Positions 50,999 through 59,889 are shown, numbered from the stretch's first letter. The stretch is 64,000 nt of DNA from Nocardioides speluncae (GCF_003121585.1 NZ_QEOO01000001.1:1-64000), one strand, 5' to 3'. Translations and numbers: made by a program. The notes: generated by a model not told the origin, from the letters alone.

Positions 50999-51661
50999 TC
51001 ACCGCCGCTGCAACCGGTAGCCCATCCCGCGGACCGTCTCGATCCGCTCGCTGCCGATCTTGAGCCGCAGGTAGCGGATGTAGACGTCGACCACGTTGGA
51101 GCCGGGGTCGAAGTCGGTGCCCCAGACCCGGCTCAGCAGCTGCTCGCGGGACAGCACCTGCCCGGGGTGCCGCAGCAGCGTCTCCAGGAGCACGAACTCG
51201 CGTGCGGTCAGCTCGACCTCGCGTCCGCCGGCCACCGCGCGGCGGGTGCGCAGATCGAGCATGAGGTCGGCGGCGGTGATCGTGGTGGCCGGCGGCCCGG
51301 AGGCGTCCCGGATCCGCAGCCGGATCCGCGCCAGCAGCTCGTCGAAGCTGAACGGCTTGGTCACGTAGTCGTCGGCCCCGCGCTCCAGGCCGGCGACCGT
51401 GTCGTCGATCGATCCGCGGGCGGTCAGGATCACCACCGGCATCGTGCTGCCGCCGGCCCGCAGCCGGTCGAGTACGCCGAACCCGTCCAGGCTGGGCAGC
51501 CCGAGATCCAGCACCAGCAGGTCGTACTGGCTGCTCTGGGCGTGGTCGAGCGCCACCTTTCCGTCGCCCACGACCGTCGGCGTGAAGTGGTGGGCGCGCA
51601 GGCCCTTCGCGACGAACGACGCGATCCGCTCCTCGTCCTCGGCGATCAGGATCCGGTTCAC
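50999..51661 (-). CDS. OmpR/PhoB-type response regulator, paralogue 2
   Basis: A 220-residue regulator: AEDEERIASFVAKGLRAHHF, phospho-acceptor Asp52, LTARGSIDDTVAG, KPFSFDELLARIRLR, and winged-helix REFVLLETLLRHPGQVLSREQLL ending GMGYRLQRR. GTG start overlaps the kinase stop by 4 bp (GTGA), so kinase and regulator are coupled, which identifies this as the cognate partner. Paralogue 1 lies downstream. Confidence 0.92.
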   Translation of the reverse strand: MNRILIAEDEERIASFVAKGLRAHHFTPTVVGDGKVALDHAQSSQYDLLVLDLGLPSLDGFGVLDRLRAGGSTMPVVILTARGSIDDTVAGLERGADDYVTKPFSFDELLARIRLRIRDASGPPATTITAADLMLDLRTRRAVAGGREVELTAREFVLLETLLRHPGQVLSREQLLSRVWGTDFDPGSNVVDVYIRYLRLKIGSERIETVRGMGYRLQRR

Positions 51662-53136
51662 GGGACCGCACCGTCGGTGAGTACGACGCCGGCGCGGGGG
51701 CCGCCGCCGGGAGCGGCCGCACCGGGGATCTCGAGCACGAACCTGGCGCCGCGGCATACCTCCTCGTCGGGACTTCTGTCGAGCCAGGCCCGCCCGCCGT
51801 GCGCCTCGGCGATCGCCCGGACGATGGCCAGCCCGAGCCCGGAGCCGTCGGCGCGTGCCGAGCCCGGGCCGCGCTGGAAGCGGTCGAAGATCCGCTCCTC
51901 GTCGCCGGCCGGCACGCCTGGCCCGGTGTCGCGGACCCACAGCCGCACCAGGTCGCCGGACGCGGCCGAGCCGATCGCCACCTCGTCGCCGTCCTGGGTG
52001 AACTTCACCGCGTTCTCGGCGAGCTGCACCAGCGCCTGGGTCAGCCGCTGCCCGTCGCCGGTCACGGTCGCCCCGGCGAGCTCGTCGATCCGCCAGTCCC
52101 GGTCGCCGAGCGCGCGCGCCTTGTCGAAAACGTCCTCGGTGAGCTGGCCGACGTCGACCCGCCCGATCCGCAGGAAGTCCGGCCGCTCGGCCTTGGCGAG
52201 CACGACCAGGTCCTCGACCAGCCGGCTCATCCGGTCCAGCTCGTCGAGCACCAGTGCCTGGGTCTCGGTGACCTCCTCCGGGTCCGCGACGTCGAGCAGC
52301 TCGATGTGGCCGCGCACGATCGTGATCGGGGTCCGTAGCTCGTGGCCGGCGTCGTTGAGGAACCGGCGCTGGTTGGCGAACGCGTCCTCGAGCCGGTCCA
52401 GCATGTCGTTGAAGGTCCGCGCCAGCATCGAGACGTCGTCGCGGCCGGTGACCGCGATCCGGCGGGCGAGGTCGGTCTGGCTGATCCGCTCCGCGGTCCG
52501 GCGTACGTCGTGCACCGGCCGCAGCAGCCGGCCGGCGGTTAGCCAGCCCACCAGCGCGACCAGGGCGAGCGCAACGACCGCCACCGCGATGTAGGTGCGG
52601 ATGGTCTCGGCCAGCTCGGCGTGCTCGCGCTCGGTGAACGCCGCCACCACGAACGTGCCGCGCTCCTCGCCCTTCACGACCGGCATCGCGGCGAACCGGA
52701 CCTGACCGTCGGCCGACTCGTAGTCGCCGTACCGTGGGCGATCGGAGGAGGTGGCCGCGTCGCGGAAGCCGGGCTCGTTGTGCAGCGTCAGCTCGCCGCC
52801 GACCGGTGCCAGCGGGGCGTCGGTGTCGCCGACGAAGGCGGCCAGCGTCTGGTGCTCGTCGGGGACGTTGCGCGACAGCGCAACCTCGAGCAGCCGGTCG
52901 ATCGTCGTGAACGACTGTCCGTTCTCCGGGTCGACGCCGGTGCGCTGGAACGACGTGAACTCGTCGATCTCCTGCTTCAGCGACCGGTCGATCCGGCGGT
53001 CGATCCGCTCCGTCTCCAGCAGGTACGCCGCACCCGCCGCGCCGGTCATCGCGAGCGCGGTCAGCACGATCACCCACGCCATGATCCGCGCCCGCACCGA
53101 GCCGAAGGCGTCCGTGGCCGCGCGTAGGACCTTCAT
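51658..53136 (-). CDS. Membrane sensor histidine kinase
   Basis: A 492-residue kinase: helix 1 (about 18-40), extracytoplasmic sensor (41-178), helix 2 (about 180-200), HAMP (about 200-255), H-box DAGHELRTPITIV near 265, N-box ALVQLAENAVKFTQDG, G-boxes DTGPGVPAGDEERIFDRF and DGSGLGLAIVRAIAEAHGG. First gene of the unit kinase-regulator 2-acidic membrane protein-regulator 1. The signal is unknown. Confidence 0.93.
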   Translation of the reverse strand: MKVLRAATDAFGSVRARIMAWVIVLTALAMTGAAGAAYLLETERIDRRIDRSLKQEIDEFTSFQRTGVDPENGQSFTTIDRLLEVALSRNVPDEHQTLAAFVGDTDAPLAPVGGELTLHNEPGFRDAATSSDRPRYGDYESADGQVRFAAMPVVKGEERGTFVVAAFTEREHAELAETIRTYIAVAVVALALVALVGWLTAGRLLRPVHDVRRTAERISQTDLARRIAVTGRDDVSMLARTFNDMLDRLEDAFANQRRFLNDAGHELRTPITIVRGHIELLDVADPEEVTETQALVLDELDRMSRLVEDLVVLAKAERPDFLRIGRVDVGQLTEDVFDKARALGDRDWRIDELAGATVTGDGQRLTQALVQLAENAVKFTQDGDEVAIGSAASGDLVRLWVRDTGPGVPAGDEERIFDRFQRGPGSARADGSGLGLAIVRAIAEAHGGRAWLDRSPDEEVCRGARFVLEIPGAAAPGGGPRAGVVLTDGAVP

Positions 53137-53155
53137 CGCACCAGGGTAGAACCGA

Positions 53156-53201
53156 GTCGTCCCCCTGAGCGTGCGTCGGAGCGCACGCCCAGGGGGACGA
53201 C
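53156..53201. terminator. Hairpin terminator
   Basis: GTCGTCCCCCTG-AGCGTGCG pairs with CGCACGC-CCAGGGGGACGAC (53156-53201) around a short loop, after the secreted protein gene on the minus strand. It is of the same arm family as 17887 and 40736. Confidence 0.7.
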
Positions 53202-53206
53202 GTACC

Positions 53207-53791
53207 TCACTCGAAGCGCTGGAAGCTGACGGTGTAGTCGTCCAGCCAGCCGTTCAGCGTGTGGGCCGGGCTCGAGTCGTGCAGGTTGGTGTAGACCTGG
53301 AACCGGTGCGCACCGGGCTTCAGCTTGGCGCAGAACTGCACCGAGTTGCTGTTCCAGCTCGAGACGCCGGTGATGGCGAGCTTGTCCGCGCCGGCGGTGA
53401 ACGGCGGCACGTTGACGCCGTCCAGCTTCAGCTCGAGGCCCATCCAGTCGTTGGCGTCGCCCCCGGTGAGCTGGGTCTCGGCGGAGAAGGTCACCAGCAC
53501 GGTGTCGGTGCCCGAGGCTGGCCCGTTGGCGGACAGGGAGGCACCCGGTACGGCGCGGTCCTGGTCGTTGACGGCGGTCTCGGCGAAGATGAACGGGCTG
53601 CTGACGATGCGGCTGTGCATATTGATCGAACGGCCGCCGTCGCACTTGACGACGACGGGAGCGGCGGCGCTGGAGGCGGCCCCGCCCTGGGCGGCGCGCT
53701 GGTCACCCTGCGCGGAGGCGGACCCTGCGGCGTACGCACCGCCGGTGGCGGCGAGCGCGAACACACTGGCGGCGATGAGCTGCTTCTTCAT
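53207..53791 (-). CDS. Secreted protein of unknown function
   Basis: A 194-residue protein with a signal peptide (MKKQLIAASVFALAATGGAY, cut near SASAQ) and a beta-rich body. Segments are VVVKCDGGRSINMHSRIVSS, DTVLVTFSAETQLTGGDAND, VQFCAKLKPGAHRFQVYTNL and LNGWLDDYTVSFQRFE. Two Cys (KCDG, FCAK) probably form a disulfide. AAGGAAG precedes ATG 53791. It resembles unnamed secreted beta-sandwich proteins; no family is recognised. Confidence 0.65.
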   Translation of the reverse strand: MKKQLIAASVFALAATGGAYAAGSASAQGDQRAAQGGAASSAAAPVVVKCDGGRSINMHSRIVSSPFIFAETAVNDQDRAVPGASLSANGPASGTDTVLVTFSAETQLTGGDANDWMGLELKLDGVNVPPFTAGADKLAITGVSSWNSNSVQFCAKLKPGAHRFQVYTNLHDSSPAHTLNGWLDDYTVSFQRFE

Positions 53792-53984
53792 GGGAGCTTC
53801 CTTTTCGAGAGCGGGCCGCCCCCGCGGCGGCCCTGCTGCCCACTGAAGAGTGCAGTGCCGCTGCCGCCGATACCTCGCCAACCAAGACTTAACCCACTTA
53901 ACTCACTTAACCGTCGGTACGGCGCTGGCGGGTGCCTGTGGATAGCGACTCCGGCTTGTCGGTCGACGCTGGTAGACAGTGGTC

Positions 53985-56072
53985 ATGGCTTCTGATGTCG
54001 ACCGCAGCACCGCTCGCACGCAGGCGGAGGCGCACCTGCGCGCCCTGGTGGGTCGCGACGACGCCGTGCTGCGCGAGGACCAGTGGACCGCGATCGAGGC
54101 GCTCGCGGTGGACCGGCGGCGGGCGCTGGTCGTGCAGCGGACCGGCTGGGGCAAGTCGGCGGTCTACTTCGTGGCGACCGCACTGCTGCGGGCCGCCGGG
54201 TCCGGGCCGACCGTGATCGTGTCGCCGCTGCTCGCGCTGATGCGCAACCAGATCGCCGCCGCCGAGCGGGCCGGCATCCACGCGGTGACGATCAACTCCA
54301 CCAACCTGGAGGACTGGTCGCGGATCGAGGAGGAGATCGCTGCCGGCGGCGTCGACGTGCTCCTGGTCAGCCCGGAGCGGCTCAACAACCCGTCGTTCCG
54401 CGACAACGTGCTGCCCCGGCTGGCGGCGACCGCCGGTCTGCTCGTGGTCGACGAGGCCCACTGCATCTCCGACTGGGGCCACGACTTCCGGCCCGACTAC
54501 CGCCGGATCCGGACCATGCTCGCCGACCTGCGCCCGGGCATCCCGGTGCTGGCGACAACCGCCACCGCCAATGCCCGGGTCACCGCCGACGTCGCCGAGC
54601 AGCTCGGGACCGATGTTCTCGTCCTGCGGGGAAGCCTTGACCGCGAGTCGCTGAAGCTCGCGGTGGTCCGCCTGAGGACCGCCGAGCAGCGGCTCGGCTG
54701 GTTGGCCGACCACCTCGGCGAGCTGCCGGGGTCCGGGATCATCTACTGCCTGACGGTGGCGGCGACCCAGGAGATCGCGGCCCACCTGCGTGCCCACGGC
54801 CACAACGTCGCGGCGTACTCCGGACAGACCGAGACGACCGAGCGGGAGGCTCTCGAGCACGACCTGGCCAGCGGCCGGGTCAAGGCGCTGGTGGCCACGA
54901 GTGCGCTCGGGATGGGCTTCGACGCGACCCTCGGCTTCGTGGTCAACGTCGGCGCTCCGCAGTCGCCGGTCGCCTACTACCAGCAGGTCGGCCGCGCCGG
55001 CCGCGGCACCGACGAGGCCACGGTCGTGCTGTTGCCGGCGACCGAGGACCGCGACATCTGGAAGTACTTCGCCTCCCTTGCCTTCCCTCGCGAGCAGCTC
55101 GTCCGGCAGACGCTGGCGGCGCTCACCGACGCCGCCCGCCCGGTCAGCACCGCCGCGCTGGAGACCTACGTCGAGCTCAACCGGACCCGCCTGGAGACGA
55201 TGCTCAAGGTGCTCGACGTCGACGGCGCGGTCCGCCGGGTCCAGGGAGGGTGGGAGGCCACCGGCGAGGAGTGGGAGTACGACGCGGAGCGCTACGCGCG
55301 GGTCGCGGAGGCGCGCGAGCGGGAGCAGCAGGCGATGCTCGACTACCTCGCCACCGACGCCTGCCGGATGTGGTTCCTGCGCGACCAGCTCGACGACCCG
55401 GACGCCGACAAGTGCGGTCGCTGCGACAACTGCGGTGGTCTCGACGTGTCTGCCACGGTGTCGGAGGCGGCGCTGGCCGACGCGGAGGAGGCGCTCACCC
55501 GGCCCGGCGTGGCCATCGCCCCACGCAAGCTGTGGCCGATCGGCCTGGCCAACCTCAACATCGACCTGAAGGGCAAGATCAACCCGCTGCCCGCGGAGGG
55601 CCGGGCGATCGCCCGGATCACCGACCTCGGCTACGGCCAGGCGCTGCGCGAGCTGTTCCGACCCGGGGCCGGCGACGGCCCGGTGCCGGTGCCGCTGGTG
55701 AAGGCGGTGATCCAGGTTCTCGACGACTGGCGCCCGGCCGCCGACGGGATCGTGTACGTCGAGTCGCTGACCCGGCCCACCCTGACCAGCGACTTCGCCG
55801 AGGGTCTGTCCCGCTACCTGCGGATCCCGGTCGTCGGCCGGGTCGCGATCGTCAACCACGATGTCGCGGCCGGCCAGGGCGCGGTCAACTCCGCGCAGCG
55901 GGTGGCGGCGGTCCGCCGGCGGTTCGCGCTGGATCCCGGCGCGCAGACCGGCCGGATCCTGCTGCTCGACGACCTGGTCGTCACCGGCTGGACGCTCACG
56001 GTCGCCACCGCGCTCCTCCACGACGCCGGCGCGACCGGCGTACTCCCGCTCACCCTGGCCGTCGAGTCCTAG
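53985..56072 (+). CDS. RecQ-family helicase with C-terminal phosphoribosyltransferase-like domain
   Basis: A 695-residue protein. Walker A QRTGWGKSAVYF near residue 50, DEAH box VVDEAHCISDWGHDFRPDYR near 153, and motif VI YYQQVGRAGRG near 333 give the RecQ core; the zinc module CRMWFLRDQLDD ... CGRCDNC is near 462-485. The last 130 residues end with RILLLDDLVVTGWTLTVATA near 657, the PRPP-binding loop pattern of type I phosphoribosyltransferases. ATG 53985 is chosen over GTG 53979. ATP-dependent DNA unwinding is expected; the role of the PRTase-like part is unknown. Confidence 0.87.
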   Translation: MASDVDRSTARTQAEAHLRALVGRDDAVLREDQWTAIEALAVDRRRALVVQRTGWGKSAVYFVATALLRAAGSGPTVIVSPLLALMRNQIAAAERAGIHAVTINSTNLEDWSRIEEEIAAGGVDVLLVSPERLNNPSFRDNVLPRLAATAGLLVVDEAHCISDWGHDFRPDYRRIRTMLADLRPGIPVLATTATANARVTADVAEQLGTDVLVLRGSLDRESLKLAVVRLRTAEQRLGWLADHLGELPGSGIIYCLTVAATQEIAAHLRAHGHNVAAYSGQTETTEREALEHDLASGRVKALVATSALGMGFDATLGFVVNVGAPQSPVAYYQQVGRAGRGTDEATVVLLPATEDRDIWKYFASLAFPREQLVRQTLAALTDAARPVSTAALETYVELNRTRLETMLKVLDVDGAVRRVQGGWEATGEEWEYDAERYARVAEAREREQQAMLDYLATDACRMWFLRDQLDDPDADKCGRCDNCGGLDVSATVSEAALADAEEALTRPGVAIAPRKLWPIGLANLNIDLKGKINPLPAEGRAIARITDLGYGQALRELFRPGAGDGPVPVPLVKAVIQVLDDWRPAADGIVYVESLTRPTLTSDFAEGLSRYLRIPVVGRVAIVNHDVAAGQGAVNSAQRVAAVRRRFALDPGAQTGRILLLDDLVVTGWTLTVATALLHDAGATGVLPLTLAVES

Positions 56073-56121
56073 ACGGCCGGTCGCAGACCCCGCCAGCAGC
56101 AGGCCCCGCACGACAGAAGAA

Positions 56122-56150
56122 GGGGCCGACCGCTTGTGGCGGCCGGCCCC
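56122..56150 (+). terminator. Hairpin terminator after the helicase gene
   Basis: GGGGCCG (56122-56128) and CGGCCCC (56144-56150) with further pairing across CGC/GGCG and a short TTGT loop. Confidence 0.6.
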
Positions 56151-56234
56151 TGTCCGGGGACACGCACTGACGCCCGAACGGCAAGCGCCAGCCTGGCAGG
56201 GGAATGTGGTGTCCCCGCCCGTTCGATCGGAAGG

Positions 56235-58631
56235 TCAGCTCCCTGCCGGCGACGGCAGCTCGCAACCCTCCTTCGCCAGGTCCAAGCTGTTGTCGTCGGC
56301 GAGGCAGGTGTAGAACCAGGCGGTCTGCTGGCCGTACGCCGCACCCTGGTCGACGGTCACCTCACCGTTCTCGTCGACCTCGCACGGGTTGTTCATCGTG
56401 CACTCCTGGCCGTCTTCGTTGCCGGTGTTGTTGACGCCGATGACTTCGCCCGACTCGGTGGCCACGATCGGCGAGCCCGAGGTGCCGCCGATGGTCTCGC
56501 ACGGCTTGACGTACTTGATCGAGCTCTCCATGGTCCACTCGGCCTCCTTGAGCTGGTGGACCGTCTTCTCGACCGAGCAGTCGTAGATCTTCTGCCAGTA
56601 GCCCGATACGACCTTGCTCGACGTACCGTCGGCCGGCGACTCGCTGGCCAGCGTCAGCGGCTCGAAGCCCTCGACCTCGGCGGCGATCTCCTCGTAGGTC
56701 TTGTCGAGCTCGTAGAGGGACACGTCGGTCTTGGTCATGGTCGCGTAGAGCAGCTTGGTCGCGGTGGCCTCGCCGGCCTCCGAGCCGTCGGCGCCGAGCA
56801 GCGTGAACGCCCGGTTCGACGGCTGGTCGACCAGCACCTCACCGGCGCCGGGCATGCCGCCCTCGTAGCAGTGACCGTTAGTCAGACCCAGCGCCTTGTC
56901 GGTCGGCTGCGAGTCGTCGTACCGCACGATCGAGGCCGAGCAGTTGTTCAGCGCCGCGACACCGGTGAAGTCGACCTCGCCGGCCGGCGGGTCCGTCGGC
57001 GGGTCGGTCGGCGGGTCGGTGGGCGGGTCGGTCGGGTCGCCGCCACCTTCGCAGGTCGGCTCGTCGGACTGAGCGGGCACGCTCACGGCGTCCCAGGCAG
57101 CCTTCACGGTGTTGAACTCGGCGCAGCTCTCCGGGAACAGCGTCTTGGCCGCCTCGAGCGTCCAGGTCCGGTACTTCAGGTACGACGAGTCCGAGGTCTT
57201 CAGCAGCATCGCGTTGTAGAGGATCTTGCCGGCCTTCTGGATGCCGATGCCCTGGACCGACTCCGGGCCGCCCTCACAGATCGGGCTCTCGGGTCCGCCC
57301 TCGGGCGCGTTGCCCTGGGACAGCAGGTAGAACCAGTGGTTGCCCGGTCCGGCGGCCGCGTGCACCCCGGTGTTGGGGATCTCGTCGGAGTAGCAGTTCG
57401 GGTCGCCGTCCACCTGGGACGGGTCGTACATGTTGCGGATCGGGCCGGAGCCGACCAGGTCGACCTCCTCGCCGACCAGGAAGTCGGGCTCGTCGAACTC
57501 CTCGCCCTGCGCCGAGTAGGCCTCGGTCAGCGCGCCGAACACGTCGGCCACGAACTCCTGGGTGCCCTCGCCCGAGATGCCGCCCGGCGTCTTGTCGTCG
57601 ATGCCGTGGCCGTACTCGTGGGCCACCACGTCCATCGAGCTGATCCACTTGCCGGCCTGGCTGTGGCCGATCTGGACCTGCGAGCCGTCGTAGTAGGCGT
57701 TGATGTCGTCCAGGCCGACCCGCAGCGGCACATAGCCGCCCTCGCCGTCCTGACCCGAGCGGCCAAGCCACTCGGTCAGCATCTTGTCGAGGACCTGGGT
57801 GCCGTAGAAGCCGTCGACGCAGCCGGTCTCCTTGTTGGTGGCGTCACCGTCGCCCCAGGTGTCATCGGGACCGGTGTGGGTCTCGCTCGTGTCGGCGTCC
57901 TGACACACGATCGCGTTGTTGTTCGGGTTCTGCAGCGAGAACTGCCCGCCCGACTCCGAGGTCTCCAGCTGCAGCGGGTCCGGGCCGCTGTAGGCGCCGT
58001 CACCCTCGCCATAGATGACGTGCTCGACGGACTCGAAGATCGAGCCGGTCTGCGCGTCGACGTACACGGTCTGGCGGGACGGCTTGCCGGCCTTCTCGCC
58101 CGCGACAGTGGTCTCCCAGGCGAGGCGGGCCTGCTGACCGGTCTGGCCGAGCGTGTGTACGACGAGCCGCGGCTTGGTCGTGGTGACCACCCGCGACAGG
58201 CGGCGCTCGGCGGCCTTCTTGGCGCGCTTCGCGGTGATGCCGGCCTTGGTCGAGAGGCCGGAGATCGTCCGGTCCTGCGCCACCGAGGTGTTGATGACGT
58301 TGCCCTTCTTGTCGGTGACGACGACGAAGTCGCCACCGATCACGGGCAGACCACGGAAGGTCCGCTCGTACGGCACGTACTGGGTGCCGTTCGCGCTGAT
58401 CACGTCACCGGCGACGAACTTCTCTGCCTTGGCGGCGTGCAGAGCCTTCGGGCGGCTGTCGACGAACTTGTCCGCACCCGAGGCAGCCAGGCGCTTGGCC
58501 TGCACCTTCGGCTGTGGGTCGGAGGAGGCGCTGGCGCCCGCGAGTCCGGGTGCGGCAATCGAGAAGGCCGCCAGTCCGGTTACGGCTGTCGCCACCGCCA
58601 CCTTTCGGATGGACGATGAGGAAACCATCAT
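56235..58631 (-). CDS. Secreted M4 (thermolysin-like) metalloprotease fused to a trypsin-like serine protease
   Basis: A 798-residue secreted protein. Signal peptide 1-36 (ends about GLAGASAS), FTP-type propeptide (about 40-200), M4 catalytic domain with DDINAYYDG, MDVVAHEYGHGIDD near 335 and the Glu ligand in GTQEFVADVFGAL, then NTGVHAAAGPGNHWFYLLS (active His). A (DPPT)4 linker near 545 leads to a chymotrypsin-fold domain (about 560-780) with LTNGHCYEGG (His), TKTDVSLYEL (Asp) and ETIGGTSGSPIVATE (Ser). Both active sites are intact. ATG 58631 has AAGGG at 7 nt. Confidence 0.9.
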   Translation of the reverse strand: MMVSSSSIRKVAVATAVTGLAAFSIAAPGLAGASASSDPQPKVQAKRLAASGADKFVDSRPKALHAAKAEKFVAGDVISANGTQYVPYERTFRGLPVIGGDFVVVTDKKGNVINTSVAQDRTISGLSTKAGITAKRAKKAAERRLSRVVTTTKPRLVVHTLGQTGQQARLAWETTVAGEKAGKPSRQTVYVDAQTGSIFESVEHVIYGEGDGAYSGPDPLQLETSESGGQFSLQNPNNNAIVCQDADTSETHTGPDDTWGDGDATNKETGCVDGFYGTQVLDKMLTEWLGRSGQDGEGGYVPLRVGLDDINAYYDGSQVQIGHSQAGKWISSMDVVAHEYGHGIDDKTPGGISGEGTQEFVADVFGALTEAYSAQGEEFDEPDFLVGEEVDLVGSGPIRNMYDPSQVDGDPNCYSDEIPNTGVHAAAGPGNHWFYLLSQGNAPEGGPESPICEGGPESVQGIGIQKAGKILYNAMLLKTSDSSYLKYRTWTLEAAKTLFPESCAEFNTVKAAWDAVSVPAQSDEPTCEGGGDPTDPPTDPPTDPPTDPPAGEVDFTGVAALNNCSASIVRYDDSQPTDKALGLTNGHCYEGGMPGAGEVLVDQPSNRAFTLLGADGSEAGEATATKLLYATMTKTDVSLYELDKTYEEIAAEVEGFEPLTLASESPADGTSSKVVSGYWQKIYDCSVEKTVHQLKEAEWTMESSIKYVKPCETIGGTSGSPIVATESGEVIGVNNTGNEDGQECTMNNPCEVDENGEVTVDQGAAYGQQTAWFYTCLADDNSLDLAKEGCELPSPAGS
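56985..57039 (-). repeat. Tandem repeat encoding the DPPT linker
   Basis: Four to five 12-bp units of the type GGCGGGTCGGTC encode Asp-Pro-Pro-Thr repeats that join the M4 and serine protease domains of the fused protease. Confidence 0.8.
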
Positions 58632-58684
58632 GGTTTTACCCTTCGTGGGGGAACTGGTGCCCGACATCGTGCGTGCCTGGACTA

Positions 58685-58695
58685 GACCAGTGGAA
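58685..58695. promoter_or_regulatory. Motif GACCAGTGGAA upstream of the fused protease
   Basis: GACCAGTGGAA lies 54 bp before the protease start, inside a direct repeat ACCAGT-GGA-ACCAGT. A near-identical GACCAATGGAA lies at 59879 in the divergent promoter region of the TrmB/LuxR-type regulator. A shared binding site for that regulator is suggested. Confidence 0.4.
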
Positions 58696-58763
58696 CCAGT
58701 TCCTAGTGGCCGAGCAGCGCCATGACCATGACCGGTCAGGCATCGCAGGCCCGCGGCTGGGCG

Positions 58764-59768
58764 CTAGATCAGATCGCGCCGCGCGGCTTCCACGCCGGCC
58801 TGGAATCGGGACTCGATCCCGAGCTCCTCGAAGAGCGCCCGCAGCTTGCGGGTGAAGGTGCGGGGGGCGACGCCGAGCTGGCGGGCGATGGCCTGGTCGG
58901 TGAGACCGTCGGCCAGCAGCCGCAGCATCAACAGCTGCTCGTCGTCGAGCTGCTCAGCGTGGGCGGCGTCCGGAACCCGGCCGACCGCCCGCGCCAGCGG
59001 GGTCGCCTCGGCCCAGCAGTAGTCGAACATCCGCCGCAGCAGCTGTACGAACGCGCCACCGCGTACGACGATCGCGCCCGACCGGCCCTCGGCCCAGCGC
59101 ATCGAGCAGACGGCCGTGGCGCCGTCGGCGAGCACCATCCGGAACGGCAGTGTCTCCCGGATCCGTACCGAGGCGCCGGCCTCGGCGAGCCGTTCGAGGT
59201 AGCCGCGGGTCGGCACGCTGCGGACCGCGCTGGACAGGTAGATGGTGCGCACCTCGATGCCGCGTTCGAGTACGGCGAGATCCTGCGGCAGCGCGGCGTC
59301 GATCGCCTCCTGGGGCAGCGCGCCGCCGGAGTGGACGGTGAGCAGCTCGCGCTGGACGGTGCCGCCGAGCTCGGCCAGGAAGGCGCGTGCGGTCTCGTTG
59401 CCCTCGAGCACGGTGTTCATGGCGGCGTCGTCGACGGCGGCCCGCAGCGCCGGCACCATGCCGACGAGGGACTCGATGTCGGCGGCCAGCCGGCCGGCGG
59501 TGCTGGACCACTCGGCGATCGCGCGACCCTGGTCGGCCATCACCTGCTCGACGGCGAGCATCGGGTCGACGACCAGCCATCGCGCACCCTGCTCGTCGAG
59601 CCCGGCGACGCGGCGTACCAGCCCCATCCGGGCCAGCTCCTCCCGAGCCTTCGAGAGGGCGTCCGGGGAGACGGCCAGCGCCTCGGACAGCCGCTCGTCC
59701 GACCAGTCGTCGTGCTGGCGCAGTAGGCGGTAGAGCCTGCTCGCGAGTTCGTCATTGTGGTCGGGCAC
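58764..59768 (-). CDS. TrmB-like/LuxR-type transcriptional regulator
   Basis: A 334-residue regulator. N-terminal winged helix of the TrmB/MarR kind (ELASRLYRLLRQHDDWSDERLSEALAVS), a middle PLD-like sensor region (about 110-260) and a C-terminal LuxR HTH (LLADGLTDQAIARQLGVAPRTFTRKLRALFEELG, about 275-315). GTG 59768 has AAAGG at 8 nt; ATG 59864 would extend it by 32 residues. It is divergent from the secreted repeat protein and 132 bp from the fused protease. It probably activates secreted-protein genes. Confidence 0.85.
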   Translation of the reverse strand: MPDHNDELASRLYRLLRQHDDWSDERLSEALAVSPDALSKAREELARMGLVRRVAGLDEQGARWLVVDPMLAVEQVMADQGRAIAEWSSTAGRLAADIESLVGMVPALRAAVDDAAMNTVLEGNETARAFLAELGGTVQRELLTVHSGGALPQEAIDAALPQDLAVLERGIEVRTIYLSSAVRSVPTRGYLERLAEAGASVRIRETLPFRMVLADGATAVCSMRWAEGRSGAIVVRGGAFVQLLRRMFDYCWAEATPLARAVGRVPDAAHAEQLDDEQLLMLRLLADGLTDQAIARQLGVAPRTFTRKLRALFEELGIESRFQAGVEAARRDLI

Positions 59769-59878
59769 GACGACACCTTTGCCGTTTCGCTTACGGTTGT
59801 CGAGAGCGAACCGCGGTGGGCGACTGGATAGCTGATCGCGATGGCGGGGTTTGGACACGGCCATGATCGGCCACCCTG

Positions 59879-59889
59879 GACCAATGGAA
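59879..59889. promoter_or_regulatory. Motif GACCAATGGAA in the regulator/secreted-protein divergent region
   Basis: Within TGGACC-AATGGAA-GGTCC (59877-59894), whose ends GGACC/GGTCC are inverted repeats. It matches 10 of 11 bases with 58685-58695. Confidence 0.4.

Noticed and set aside
56985..57039. Short tandem repeat as a possible regulatory array
   Set aside because: It is in frame inside the protease gene and encodes the DPPT linker.
53907..58619. Long open frames antisense to the RecQ helicase and to the fused protease
   Set aside because: Low-complexity Arg/Gly/Val/Asp composition without motifs; both sense genes are well supported.
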